This document shows positions 31,213 through 42,143 of a DNA stretch of 64,000 nucleotides, piece by piece. The number at the start of each line of letters is the position of its first letter. Position 1 is the first letter of the stretch. The position numbers and the translations under genes were made by a program. A model generated the notes under the pieces. It saw only the letters and a list, made by a program, of their open reading frames with translations. It did no database searches and had not been told where the DNA came from. Origin of the DNA: Rhodocollybia butyracea (lineage: Eukaryota; Basidiomycota; Agaricomycetes; Agaricales; Omphalotaceae); NCBI GenBank assembly GCA_015501585.1, contig JADNRY010000012.1, forward strand, positions 620,001 to 684,000. The letters run 5' to 3'.

Positions 31213-32192
31213 ATCTCCCACCCGCTTCCTCCAGACAGCCGATCCGCCCTGTCTGGAGCCATGCGCGTCTGTTGCATGAACGCAACATCGCTCTGGGTTA
31301 TACACTCGACCCTTCTTCACGTGCATCTTACAGCTCTGCACTTCAATCGTATGTCACCTTCTGTCGGAACCACGATCTCTCAGTGGAACCCACTCCCGAA
31401 ACACTATCATTCTACATCGTCTACATGCACCATTTCATCCCAAAATCTGTCCCCAGCTATCTTTCAGGTATCTGCAATCAGCTCGAGTCTTTCTACCCAG
31501 AAGTCCGCCAATCTCGCGGCCATCCTCTAGTCAAGAAAACATTACGTGGTTGCGCAAAAAGACATGCATCTCCGACCACCCGGAAACGTCCTCTCCACCG
31601 AACTGAACTTACAGAAATTCACGGCAAGTTACATGATTCATTGTCTTATGATGATCTCCTCTTTCTTGCTATATTATTCATCGGATTTTTTGCTCTCATG
31701 CGCCTAGGCGAATTAGTGTGGCCTGACAACAAATCACTCCGCACCTTTCGTAAGGTCTGTCTATGCTCATCCTACACCGCCGATGACAACCACATTGAAT
31801 TCACTCTACCCACCCACAAGGTGGATCGTACTTTTGATGGATGCAAGATCATGATTCTAGCGAGAGACGAAGCTGATTGCCCCACCAAGATTATGAAAAA
31901 ATATGTTGCTGCACGAGACGAGTGTTTTCCAGCTTTACCGCATCTCTGGGTTAAGTCGGATGGCTCCATCCCAACACGCTCTTGGTTCCTCCGACATCTC
32001 CGGAAATATGTCAGCAACAACATCGGAGGCCACTCCCTTCGTTCAGGTGGTGCAACTTTTCTCGCACAGCTGGGAACTCCTGCTGAGCTCATTCAAGCTA
32101 CAGGACGATGGGCCTCTGCTGCCTTCAAGCTTTATATTCGGAACCATCCAGTATTGCTTACCGCACTCCTCTTCAGCAAGCGCGACAACTAA
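31209..32192 (+). CDS. DIRS tyrosine recombinase
   Basis: 327 residues, intact. The N-terminal SAM-like DNA-binding part contains YSSALQSYVTFCRNH, typical of core-binding domains. The catalytic domain has the first Arg in FFALMRLGELVW, HxxR in GGHSLRSGGATFLAQLG, GRWAS, and the nucleophilic Tyr in FKLYIR. It replaces the DDE integrase of LTR elements and inserts circular cDNA. Its start overlaps the stop of the RT frame by 4 nt (ATGA). Confidence 0.9.
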   Translation: MNLPPASSRQPIRPVWSHARLLHERNIALGYTLDPSSRASYSSALQSYVTFCRNHDLSVEPTPETLSFYIVYMHHFIPKSVPSYLSGICNQLESFYPEVRQSRGHPLVKKTLRGCAKRHASPTTRKRPLHRTELTEIHGKLHDSLSYDDLLFLAILFIGFFALMRLGELVWPDNKSLRTFRKVCLCSSYTADDNHIEFTLPTHKVDRTFDGCKIMILARDEADCPTKIMKKYVAARDECFPALPHLWVKSDGSIPTRSWFLRHLRKYVSNNIGGHSLRSGGATFLAQLGTPAELIQATGRWASAAFKLYIRNHPVLLTALLFSKRDN

Positions 32193-32286
32193 TCACCTAT
32201 CCATTACCACTCGCCACCATCACATCTGTTCAAGCTCTCAGTTCCTATACCTCTATACCTAGCTCCGTGCTAATCTACTCTATTCA

Positions 32287-32317
32287 GGGAGTTGTCGCTG
32301 TCTTCAGGACAACTCCC
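32287..32317. repeat. Perfect hairpin near the DIRS 3' end
   Basis: GGGAGTTGTC at 32287-32296 pairs with GACAACTCCC at 32308-32317 around an 11 nt loop, a 10 bp perfect stem. It lies about 95 bp after the recombinase stop. It may be part of the element's end structure or a 3' processing signal. Confidence 0.6.
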
Positions 32318-32330
32318 GTGTTCGCCTAAC

Positions 32331-32816
32331 CACACATTAACTTCAACGGCAAACAAAACGGCGCCTTGTTGATTAGAAAATCATTTAGGACTGGACCAAC
32401 AAACAAATCACGGTCATGTGATCCCGTAAGCGTTTCTCTTTGATACCGCAGACTAACGCTATGTAGTATCAGGGCGCGGGGAGCTGCTATGTGGCAGTCT
32501 ACAGTGGCTTAGAGTGGTGTGTGTGATTTAAATGAATGCCACGGTACAGTGCAGAGCTTAGAAGCGAAAAAGGATAAGTAGTAGTATCAGAGAGTGCATG
32601 TTGCACGCTATCCTCGTAAACATGAGGAAAAGCAACAGAGCTGAACCAAGTCCCCCTACAGGCATACTATTTACTCTGTCACTTGCAGCTCCGACCTACT
32701 ACTCGTACGGATTCTGTTTATTGCTACCGTCCAGGCTGCGCCATTGGAGCTCGAAGATCCACTGATTACATTGAAAAGAATAATTAGCGTTTATGAGTTA
32801 CAAAATGTTTGCCATG
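32331..32816. other. Intergenic
   Basis: Right flank of the retroelement and 3' flank of the MetE-like gene. No ORF or repeat of note. Confidence 0.5.
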
Positions 32817-34116
32817 TTATGCCTCCCCAGGCCAAATATCATCTGCAATCGACCTCACTAACTTGAGTTTGTTCTCCATGCCCACCATGTCAATGAGGTT
32901 GCCACCAGAGTGGCTAGCAAATCCACACTGAGGACTAACACAGATTCTCCTCAATGAATCCTCCTTCGTCTCGTTATTCCCCTTTGCAATGATCTCTGCA
33001 GCCTCATACACCCTCCTCTTCATCTCCTCCTTGTCTTCGAGTTTCGGGAATTTAGACGTCACAACACCAAGCACAACATTCTTATTTTTCGGCAAATGCG
33101 CGAGAGGTCCAAATCCTCCAGCACGAGGAGTGTCGTATTCGAGATAATAGGTCTGGACATTAAGGTTTTGGAAGAGTTTAGTGGCGATGCGGTCGTAACC
33201 ACCTTCAGAGAAGTGACGGGAACCAACAAAATTTCCTGATAAAATTGTTATAGAACGAATGAACGAGAAGATGAACGGTTTGAGGTAATACCTCGGCACA
33301 GATGGACACCAAAGTGCATGTCAGAAGGAGCTTCGGAGATACAGTCGTTATAGAGCTGGATGTATGCATCAAATGTCTCGTCGGCGGAGAGGACGTTGGT
33401 TTTGTCTTCTTCCCAACCTTTCAGCATCTTTTCGGAGCAAAAGTCTGTCGGAAAACAAGATTAGCTGGGATACCACCCGGTGGACAAGACTTACAGGCCA
33501 AGTTGGGATCATCAAACTGAACATTCCTCAATCCTGCTTTGTATAGAATATCAAGCTCGACTTGGTATGCCTTAGCGACATCAGCAAAGTATTCTTTATC
33601 ATTCGCATATACATCCTTGGGATAAGCTTGCCCTTCCATGTACCGTAAATGGTACCAATTCGGAGCCGCAACGGTGAGCTTGATTTCGCCCCAGCGTTCT
33701 TTGGGGAGGAGAGATTTCAGATACTCAACCTGACTGACATATGTGGACTCCCCCGTATGTGAGATTTTGCCTATGCAAATGACAGTCTCGCCGGGAATCT
33801 GGACTTCTTCCAAAAAAGCAGAAATATCGGGACAATATTGGCGAAACATGGTAATAGGCGGGCCGTATATCTCTTTCGTGCCGTTGAGCGCTGGCCAAAA
33901 GGTGCCCCAGAACATGTGTCGACGGTACTCGCCATCGGTAATGGATCTGAAGCCGAGTTCATTCTGCTTTTCGACAATGTTTTTGATAGCGACATCCTCG
34001 ATAGGCGTGAGCTCCTCGGCTTTTGCTTGTTTATGATTAACAGCGTCTCGCTTCGCCAGGAGGTCGGCAGGACGGAGAAGGGAACCTAGGTGTTCAGCGC
34101 GGAAAGGCGGGGACAT
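32817..34116 (-). CDS. Cobalamin-independent methionine synthase-like protein (UROD/MetE fold)
   Basis: Exons 33495-34116, 33292-33444 and 32817-33235, introns 33445-33494 and 33236-33291. The start taken is MSPPFRAEHLGSLLRP; an in-frame ATG at 34170 is less family-like. It carries FRSITDGEYRRHMFWGTFWP, FDDPNLAYFCSEKML, MHFGVHLCRGNFVG and CVSPQCGFASHSGG. These include the His-x-Cys and distal Cys expected of the zinc site of the MetE C-terminal domain. At about 400 residues it is only the C-terminal-type half. Such stand-alone proteins are common in fungi, with methyl donor and acceptor not settled. It is not the housekeeping MET6, which is about twice as long. Confidence 0.85.
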
Positions 34117-34486
34117 ACTCGATGGGGACAGGATGAGAACTAGATAGTGGTGGGGTGAGGAAGGCAACAATCTGAGAAGATGATCCGATTTTGTTTCTGC
34201 AGCTAGCTCCTTCGATCGCTTTCTTCTCAGACTAAACCCGCGGTTGGCCTGGCATAGTTCACACGGGCGTTGAAATCAAGTTGAAATATCAGCTAATAAT
34301 ATCAGCTGGCTAAAAAAATATGAAACTTTGAGGCGGGGAAACCATATTATCCTCCTTGGATCGGTACCGGTCCCTGCTTAAGATTTTAATTGGTTGGATA
34401 TATTCACACGATAATTCCCTGCCTACTTCCCTTTACTGTAGTTCGAAGTGAAAGAACAAACACCGTGTTTGCAGACCGTATACTCT

Positions 34487-35111
34487 CTAGCCGACACATG
34501 CTTCAGTTAAACGACCATCAGCTGTCAATTCTAAGCGCATCTCATACCAGGGCCTGATTCCATGTTGAACTTTACTTTTACCCACAAGCTCGAAGCCAGC
34601 TTTGGAGTATAGCGGTATGAGTTCCTCGTGGGCGATGAGCAAAATCCGCCCTACTTTTGGTTGCAGGGACTCTGCTCTAGCAATGTATTCGAGTAAAAGT
34701 TGCGAAGCAACTCCTTGTCGTCGATATGAGGTAGAGACGCAGACAGAATGGATGCATATAGAGGATCCGTGAGGGGCATGATGCAACATTGATTCATGTG
34801 TGAGAGTTAGATCGGGAGCGCGAGTACCGCAGATGAAGCCAATGAGCTCGGATGTGGGGATGAACGCGCCTAGGAAGAGGTCCCCAGCTTTAGATTGACG
34901 GAGGCTGACAGCCCATGTTTAGACTCGTAGTAATGGATTGCTTTTCAGACATTACCGGAATGATTCAAGAGATGCAGCTTCATCTGCAGGATATCCTGGT
35001 ATGATGTAGGTGTGTGAATATTCCCAGTGAGTTCTACAACATACCTTCCAGTTCTAGTTGGATCGCATTCTCGAGCTGGTCAACGGAAACAAGATCAAAT
35101 GTGAAAGCCAT
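34487..35111 (-). CDS. GNAT acetyltransferase, arylalkylamine (serotonin) N-acetyltransferase-like
   Basis: Exons 35045-35111, 34956-34995 and 34487-34904. N-terminus MAFTFDLVSVDQLENAIQLE, then GYPADEAASLESFRLRQ, LFLGAFIPTSELIGFICGTR, and the acetyl-CoA loop VCVSTSYRRQGVASQLLLEY (QRRGIG-like). IAHEELIPLYSKAGFELVGK follows. The layout matches AANAT/PAA1-type enzymes. The substrate is not predictable. The start codon is 32 bp from the 5' end of tRNA-Pro on the other strand, so the promoter is shared with a Pol III gene. Confidence 0.85.
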
Positions 35112-35143
35112 GACTTCAAATCTGTACTGGAGCGTCTAGTCGT

Positions 35144-35240
35144 GGCCTGATGGTCTAGAAGTATGATTCTCCCTTCGGGACGACCCGCAACTTCGTTGTA
35201 TAAATGGGAGAGGTCCCGGGTTCAATTCCCGGTCAGGCCC
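35144..35240 (+). tRNA. tRNA-Pro(CGG) with an intron of about 25 nt
   Basis: Acceptor GGCCTGA pairs with TCAGGCC. D-arm region TGGTCTAGAAGTATGA, anticodon stem CTCCC/GGGAG with loop TT-CGG-G, intron of about 25 nt after position 37, T-arm CCCGG-GTTCAAT-CCCGG, discriminator C as expected for proline. Confidence 0.88.
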
Positions 35241-35313
35241 ATGCAAACGTAATTTTTTCCCTTACAGAATCCTTCGTGAGCAAAATTCAGGTTCTATTTG
35301 TCCAATCAATGCC

Positions 35314-36856
35314 CTACAATATCTCCCATCCGAATTCCTCCTGGAAAATCCTTTCTGCTTCCTTTAGTCTTTTACACACTTCCACAACTTTGTCGTCAGA
35401 GACGTTGGCAACAGAAAAGCGAATATATCTATCAAGGTCGTTTTCTTTCATGTCCACTGCTCGTGTCACAGTTCTGTTAAAAGCTTAATTCAGTGTTGTG
35501 GAAATTAAACTTACCCTTGTCGAAAAAGAATGCTCCAGGCAATAACCTTACACCCACTTCTTCCATCAAGCTTCGACAAACTTCTTCACTCCCGTGCCCA
35601 GGGAAAGGGTGCTGGACAAACGCATAGTACGCACCTAGGAGGACGAGGTGGTTGGGAAAAATAAAGACACATGTCAAAGCTTCTAGACACACCTTGGCTC
35701 AAGATTTTCCATTTAGGTGCCTCCTTCTCTAAGGTTGACTTGAACAACCGTTGTCGCGCTTGAACAGCCAATGCGGTGGATTGTATATCCGGCCGCAGAG
35801 CAGAAAGCGTCGGAATTGGGCCCAACATAGGCCCATCTAACTCTGTACTAGGTGTATTAGGCGTAGTGGAAGGAGGAGTAGGACTAAGCTGAAGTGACGA
35901 TGGTAATGGAGATGCAAGCGCTAGCTGTGGAAGTCTGGGTGCACAAATTTGTAGTGTATCTAAAACTTTCGCTATCTCCTTCAATAGCTCTGGAGCCGCA
36001 GTTATTGCACCAAGACGATGTCCAGGGATGCGGTAGGACTTGGAGAAAGAATATAGTGAGATTATTGTTGAGCGCCAGTTTAGTTCGGATGATTTTAGGA
36101 ACAAGCCATGCGGAGAAATGCCTGGCGGGACGATGAAATCTCGGTATGTTTCGTCCAATATTAATGCAATTTTCCGTTCATGGGCGAGCTTTGCAAATTC
36201 GAAGAGTGTTTCTGGGCTATATATGGCTCCAGTAGGGTTATTCGGTGTTACTAGTGCAATAGCACGGGTTTTCGAGGAGATCAAAGATGCGGCGACGGAA
36301 GGAGAAGGAAAGAAGGAAGATGAAGGCAATGTTATGAGGGGGACTGGTTTGACGCCCAGGAGTGTGAGAGTCATTCTGTGAAGTAAGTATGAGCCAACAT
36401 CTGAAAGAGAAATATTCGGTGTATATTCTTACTGGTGATTAAAATACCAGGGTACAGGTAAGATCACTTCATCTCCGCGGAAGCGATGGTCATGATTGTT
36501 GCAACAAACGCCAGATTACAACCAGAGGTAATCGCAACGTCTGAAGATGTAATATCCACTTGATCTGACTCTTTGTTTGAGCCAAGACCGTATATAACCT
36601 TCATCTCTTTCGCTAGTGCGCTCCTGATGGTGAGTTCACCTTCCGCAGGACAGTATCCAAATGCATCTTGCCTTAGAGCCGTGTCACGCAAGGATTGTTG
36701 GAGAATCATATGTGGTGCTGTACCGGGTACACCTTGACTCATATCGTAAGGTTCCCCAATAACACGTCCTGGTTTTGTAACCCATTTGTATGCCGCTGGA
36801 ATTGGAGGTGATATAGTCGACAATACGGACTTGGATAATTTGAAGGAGAGTGACAT
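35314..36856 (-). CDS. PLP-dependent class I/II aminotransferase
   Basis: Exons 36433-36856, 35693-36375, 35515-35634 and 35314-35456. N-terminal MSQGVPGTAPH and AFGYCPAEGELTIRSAL lead to SGCNLAFVATIM. The frame then changes by one before GDEVILPVPWYFNHQ: one extra base beside the CC at 36475-36476 would restore it. After that come ALVTPNNPTGAIYSPE, LILDETYRDF and the PLP-lysine motif SLYSFSKSYRIPGHRLGA. The C-terminal domain AYYAFVQHPFPGHGSEEV follows and the protein ends EEFGWEIL. The last junction uses the acceptor ...CACGAGCAG, because the nearer AACAG leads to a stop. The substrate amino acid is not evident. Confidence 0.82.
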
Positions 36857-37389
36857 TTTTGAGCTATCGATGTTGATATTTAAGCGCCTGTTGAGGAGTT
36901 TTAGCGCCCAAGCTTACTCCGGATCAATTGCTTGAAGACATACGTTCACTTGTTCGCCCAACTGTCGCAAGCGGGTGATGTATGGCTCTTTCACTGACCA
37001 TCTCTGACTAGTTCGATTGCTTTTTTGGATATGGAGATGACTTGGACTCTAATGGTTTCAATTTTGGTAAGGCCAGTATGTTTGATGTTGACAGAGTGTA
37101 TGCTCGTTAGCTCAAGTTAAAAATTGCTGGACATCTGTTACTACCCTCGGTTTGTATTGTCCTGACACAGCAATGAAACTCGCAATCCATGATTATATCT
37201 TAATATCCCTTGTTCAGCCGATCGAATATAACTTCTGTCCACAAAGAGCGGTACATTATCGTTGGGCTTTGTGAAGATTGCTGTACTGAGGCTCTCAACG
37301 ACCCTGTAGTGTTTCCGTTGACTTCGGGTTCAATTTCATTAAAAGCTCACTAGACAATGATTTTTCGGCCAAAACTAGGCTCCAGAAAA
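36857..37389. other. Intergenic, divergent promoter region
   Basis: Lies between the minus-strand aminotransferase and the plus-strand multi-TM gene. No gene or repeat seen. Confidence 0.5.
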
Positions 37390-38663
37390 ATGTCAGGCCT
37401 CGACGACGAAACAGTAAACCAGCTTCAAGAGAATACGATCACAACCACTATTGGCGGAATATTCTACGGTACTTGCGGTGTAATCCCTACGTATCATCTT
37501 ACCAACTTGTTATAGGATTGTATGTCGTCTTGGCTATCATTGCTACCTGCATGCTGCTGTAAGCGCCTACGAATCCTACGACATATTCTTACTGAGAATT
37601 TTATAGTAGACGAGGCCTACGGCACTCTGTTGCACGTTCATCTCTGTTTGCGTTGAATCTAGTCATGTTCATCGGCCAAACGCTCAATCTCGTTGCCATC
37701 ACCGTCTCAGAGCTCAAAATCATGAAATCTCTCGGAACGACTCCTTATGACCCAACAGTTGCTTTAGTACACTGGAGGTGTTGATTGTTATTTTTCCTCG
37801 AATAAATGTAAGAAATTACTTGCAAGTTCCATACAGGTTGTTAATGGCCATTCAAAGTATTTTCTTAGCGATGTGATCGTTGTATGGAGAGCTTGGATTC
37901 TCTACAATGACCGATTTTACCTTCGTATTCTCCTGGGACTTTGCGTACTTGGGTCACTAGGTAATTTCTGTTCTCTCAATCGCTGAGGCTTTTTGGTCTT
38001 GACGAGTGCATACTACGTTTCCCTCCTTTTAGTCGGAGTCTCTCTAGATTCTGTCTTTGTCTTGCTGGAAGCCTTCACCAATAGTACCGGCGAAGCAAAC
38101 TCTTTGACCAAAATTCGAGTACTCATGCCTACGATGCTTCTCATTACCAATTTTACAGCGACTGTCATTATCACAATGAAAACTTGGTTAGTACGGTTGT
38201 GTTAGATCTGCAATACCCTCTCTGAGACCCGAACAGGGACTACAGACGCACTATAAAACTTGATTTGGGCCACACTTCACAAAAATCTGACGTGGAACAG
38301 ATACTTCTTCTCCTACTCGAGTCTGGTTTGATCTATTGCGCATGCTGGGTTTGTATATCGTTACACTTTTAGTTGCCTCTCTCATCCTTAGTCCAGATCG
38401 CCTCTATAATTTCACAAACCCCGGAGCACTTTCTTTCGCTGGCCGGAATGTTTTTGCGACATTACTTCCACACCTTACAGTAAGTTATACATAATCGCGT
38501 GCACCAGTGTCCTAATTTCAATACTCTCCAGGCTATTTATCCAACTCTTATCATCATACTGGTGACCGCACAAAAGTCCTACTCCGAATCCTCGACTCTA
38601 AGCGTTGCTCAGTCCTCGTTACAATTTTCATCGACACCCCTAGAAACAGCTGAAGATAAGTAG
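37390..38663 (+). CDS. Multi-transmembrane protein of an agaricomycete-expanded family
   Basis: Exon 1 is 37390-37468 (MSGLDDETVNQLQENTITTT), then 37516-37558, then about 37607-37765. Coding continues as VVNGHSKYFLSDVIVVWRAW, where the SDVIVVWRAW motif is typical of a large family of seven-TM-like agaric membrane proteins. Later TM segments: LTSAYYVSLLLVGVSL, MPTMLLITNFTATVIITMKT, LLLLLESGLIYCACW and AIYPTLIIILVTAQKS. It ends LETAEDK at 38663. Two junctions (about 37765-37840 and 37962-37990) are uncertain. The second would need an unusually short intron, so a base error is possible. Function unknown; sensing or transport is speculation. Confidence 0.65.
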
Positions 38664-38988
38664 AGAAAAGCCAAGCCACCATCATCGACGTTCCAAGTCG
38701 TTTGTGTATGCTTTACTTAGCTAGTACTAAGATAAGCTTATTCCTCTAGGCAGCCTTATCATTCTCCTGTCCTTGTGCATAGTACTTACTACTTACCTGT
38801 AATAATAAGTTATTCGAATACCATGCGTCCGCGCGCTTATATAGGCGCACATCTGTTTTACAAGTTAACATTCATCTCTATCCTAGAAGTTCATTTGCGT
38901 ACACTTGCGCCCTCAATTGCTTGCTATGTACGTGAACTTTCTTCATACAAACCTGACCATTAGTAACAAGAAGAATCTGCAGTCCACT

Positions 38989-40105
38989 ATGACGATTACT
39001 TTGGAAGACGCACAGAAGGTGATCTCAAAGACGTTCTCCAACACGCAGTATTCGCGCGTTATTGCTATATCAGAAGTCCAAAATAAAGATTCATATAGGC
39101 TAGTCTCAGTCATTCGACGCGAAAAACTCGATGTTCATGGTATACGTAGCCGTACACGGAACAACAAAACCTACATACTTGATCTAGCATCGTCTGCAGA
39201 ATGCCCTCCGACACATACTTCCTTCATCACCTTCACCATCTCAGTTTCCACCGAGGAACCTACTCCTGCTTACCATCCAACACTCTCAAAGTCTACGCTC
39301 AGCTTATCACGATGATCCACAGGCAAACGTCCATTCCTATTGGGCAACCGCTTCTCGACACATCGACGAGCATAATTCCTTATCCGTATCTTCTTACACC
39401 TCCTCAGCCAATTCAGTCGAGCTCGATTATACCTCTTTCCTTGGCCCGGTCGCAAAATCTCCTCACAGATCCGCAAAAGGTCTTCATTGACCTAACCATA
39501 GGTCAACTCTTGGGACAACTTCACTCTGGGGTGCAGAACGACTGGTTTGGTCGTCCGACTACCTCTCAGCCAGAGGAACCATCTTACAGCTGGGGACAGA
39601 CATTCATCGAACTGCTCGAGCCTCTTCTTGAGCGTGCTCACGAAGCAGAGATTGACCTGGGAACACCTTATGAAGAACTTCAAAGGTTCCTGTCTAGGGC
39701 GATCGCTTTTTCTTTGTTCGACGATGTAGATGTTCCTTCACTAATTTGGTTCACTGGGTCTGAGGACGATATCTACATTACCCGCCTAGCGAGAGTGACC
39801 CGGCAATTCAAGTTGGCGCGATACTGCCAAACCTGGGACATGCTCTTTGGGGCGATCGACTTCTTGAGACGTTCTTTTTACCTCCTGCGCCTTCTGAAGC
39901 TGTTAAAGAAGGATATGTAGGGGGTGGTGGCGAGCCATTGTTGACCTTTCCGAGACAGAAGACGAAAAGACTATGGTATACTGTATTCCTGGCGCTTGTG
40001 GTCCTTTTTGAGAGGGATGGGTTGCAAGTAGACGAGACGAAATCATGGGCGCTCGGTACGTTGAAGCACTGTACCAAGGCCTTGAAAGATGCGCCTATTT
40101 TCTGA
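38989..40105 (+). CDS. Aminoglycoside phosphotransferase-like kinase-fold protein
   Basis: The start MTITLEDAQKVISKTFSN is followed by a beta-rich N-lobe, then HRQTSIPIGQPLL, PYPYLL and GQLLGQLHSGVQNDWFG, typical of the APH/choline kinase-like family of fungi. The catalytic-loop region reads LIWFTGSEDDIYIT, which lacks the HGDxxxxN consensus; catalytic activity is therefore doubtful. The gene is readable only if one base is added at CCC 39204-39206 and one at GGGG 39849-39852. After the second site the frame continues as FFLPPAPSEAVKEGYVGGGG and ends at 40105. It is either a twice-frameshifted gene or one with base-call errors. Confidence 0.6.
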
Positions 40106-40850
40106 ACAATTAGTATTGCTACACTCAATCGCAGTTACCCGTATACATAACTGAACGAACTACGCTTATTCGTAAAACAGGTGTGGGGTGCGACGTGGAT
40201 CAAACGCAGTGGGCACCCAGGCTATTCCATTACGAGGATGCAGCATGAAAATCCTTACGGGAGCGGTGGGGGGAACCACGCAAAGTGCTAGAGGAGCATT
40301 CCACTCGAGAACTGGATTGACTTTGAGTTCTGGCAGGTCTTCCGGGAGATGACATCTACACTGTCATTGGCAGTGAAACCGAGGAATAGCGCCTATGTAA
40401 GAGCATTGAAATGTTGAAGGCTAGCTGAATTGCGTGCTCGAGTGAAGTTTTAACATTCTTTCTGTTAAACTTGAAACTAGATAACCTTAAGGGTATTTCA
40501 AGAACGATATAACGATAACGGAGGTGAACGAAAAGTTTCAGCTGTCAGTCGGAGGTGAAGAAAACGTGTCGTTTACTAGTCAAGTGGAACTCTCCTCGGT
40601 AGAGATTTTGACGTTATAGCTCGCCGCGGGAGCTCCTAGGGAGGAGCTGTAGGAGGCGGTGGTGGATCGAACCGAAAATAATCGATTCTTTGCAGACTCA
40701 TGGAGCTTGGCTGTCGGGGATTTCGGCCTGAGGCGTTCAAAGAGGTTGGGATCGTATTGTGGTTAAAGCCTGATTACAAGCAAGAAAGCCGTCGGTTTTC
40801 CAGCGATTTGTATTTTTCTGGAAGAGTGGAGCTACAGTTAACTTGTACTG

Positions 40851-40868
40851 CGACGTCAGCTGACGTCA
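40851..40868. promoter_or_regulatory. Tandem CRE-like sites
   Basis: CGACGTCA followed two bases later by the full palindrome TGACGTCA, about 310 bp upstream of the MARVEL-like gene. bZIP factors of the ATF/CREB type bind this sequence in fungi. Whether these sites are used is unknown. Confidence 0.35.
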
Positions 40869-40943
40869 GAATGTCCCGGTCAAAGCTGTACTTACAATTC
40901 GTAATATGTATCTCCTTTCTTTTTTCTTTTCTTTAGTTGCAAA

Positions 40944-40970
40944 GCTGAGTACTGAGTACTGAGTACTGAC
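40944..40970. repeat. 7 bp microsatellite, almost four units
   Basis: Tandem units of CTGAGTA, starting GCTGAGTACTGAGTACTGAG. No gene overlaps it. Confidence 0.7.
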
Positions 40971-41176
40971 ATATACTGTTACTTGTAATACTATCCATAC
41001 TTTGACCTGTAATGTCAAGCCATATGCATCATGATGGGACAGTCGTCAAGGCCACACATCATTCTGTCAACTTCACTGTGCGCTGTAGTTTCTGTGCTTG
41101 TTTCCTTCTCTTCTTCACCCTCTGTGTTTATATTCCATTCATTTCAAACCAACTCTCGTTCAAAGCTTTCAGCTAA

Positions 41177-42143
41177 ATGGCACCAGGGTTCACTTCTGTG
41201 GGAAGAAAAAAAGTAGCGGTTCATGGTCTGTTTTTGGAAATCTGGCTAGAATTATTTTCGCTCAATGATACTCTCCATGCAGTCGCTCTTTATCTTGTGA
41301 ACATTATCGTGCTTGCCTTGGCCGCGCGGATAAACTCGTTTCAGCAGTTCTTCTGTGAGCCTTGTCCGACAATAAGATTTCGTTGGATAAACTGAATCGA
41401 TTAAACTACACAGTTGCGGCTGACCTTTTCCCCCTCGGACTGTCCATAACCACACTCGTCATTCTCACTGTTATGTGCGCGTTTCTACCCTAGTACCTGT
41501 TTCAGAATTCAAACCAATTGCAGGCTATTCCTCGATTTCGCCACTGAGAACTCGTATACGGGCCGGCCCCAGTGTCAGTTGTCTTGTCTTTGCAATTCTC
41601 AAGTTTTGTTCTCATCTTATCTAGTTGAAGTTGGCGTTTTTGGTGTCCTATCAGTGTTTTGGCTTGGTGAGCAGTGTACTGATTAGTATTCACCGACATC
41701 AATTAACTATCATTAGCCTTCAATGCTTTCTCTACTTCGCGTTGGCGCAATGCACCTTTGGCCTGCTCGACCATCCCCTCCGGTTTGTCCCCCCAGTTTT
41801 TGCTCGATTTTCAAAACTCTCTAAACGCAGTACAGGATTTGACGATGTCCGAACTTGGTGTCAGGATCTTCAAGCGCTGAAAGCCTTCGTATGGGTAGAA
41901 TGGTTGATATGTATGTAACACGCGCTCTCATAGTCGTTCTATTCACCAATCATTCCTCCAGTCTTTTTCACAGCGTTCATCACCCTCCGCTACACAATCT
42001 CTCAGAACAATCGCGGTAATAAACACATTTTCCGCATGCCTCTTTCGCGCTATTCACCCAGCTTGAGGAATGACACCAGTGCTGTCCCTGACTACATGCG
42101 CAACAGTGAATTCTTGCAATTCTCTGCTGACCCCAAGTTTTAG
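41177..42143 (+). CDS. MARVEL-like four-TM membrane protein
   Basis: Multi-exon gene with short introns; not all junctions were fixed. Coding segments in order: MAPGFTSVGRKKVAVHG with ALYLVNIIVLALAARI (TM1), RLNYTVAADLFPLGLSITTL and VILTVM (TM2), SYLVEVGVFGVLSVFWL (TM3), AFNAFSTSRWRNAPLACSTI, DVRTWCQDLQALKAFVWVEW followed by FFTAFITLRYTISQN (TM4). The tail HIFRMPLSRYSP ends EFLQFSADPKF at 42143. The order and the CQxLQALKAFVWVEW motif fit fungal MARVEL-domain proteins of the plasma membrane. Two further frames over this DNA are shadows. Confidence 0.65.

Larger units (their letters stand above)
27900..32330 (+). mobile_element. DIRS-type tyrosine-recombinase retrotransposon
   Basis: Three ORFs in the order gag-like, reverse transcriptase/RNase H, tyrosine recombinase, all on the plus strand and without introns. 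There are no LTRs and no DDE integrase, which together define the DIRS order. The boundaries are approximate. The left side starts near a GC-rich block that carries the small palindrome AGTGC-TCCG-GCACT (about 28010). The right side includes a strong hairpin at 32287-32317. I could not identify the terminal or split repeats. Frameshifts in the RT ORF suggest this copy is inactive, unless they are base-call errors. Confidence 0.85.
40106..41176. other. Intergenic stretch
   Basis: No gene seen. It contains the tandem CRE-like sites at 40851-40868 and the 7 bp microsatellite at 40944-40970. A small plus-strand ORF at 40700-40936 has no coding features and is not called. Confidence 0.5.

Noticed and set aside
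32817..34116. Housekeeping methionine synthase MET6
   Set aside because: Only the C-terminal-type half is present; true MET6 is about twice as long with a duplicated barrel.
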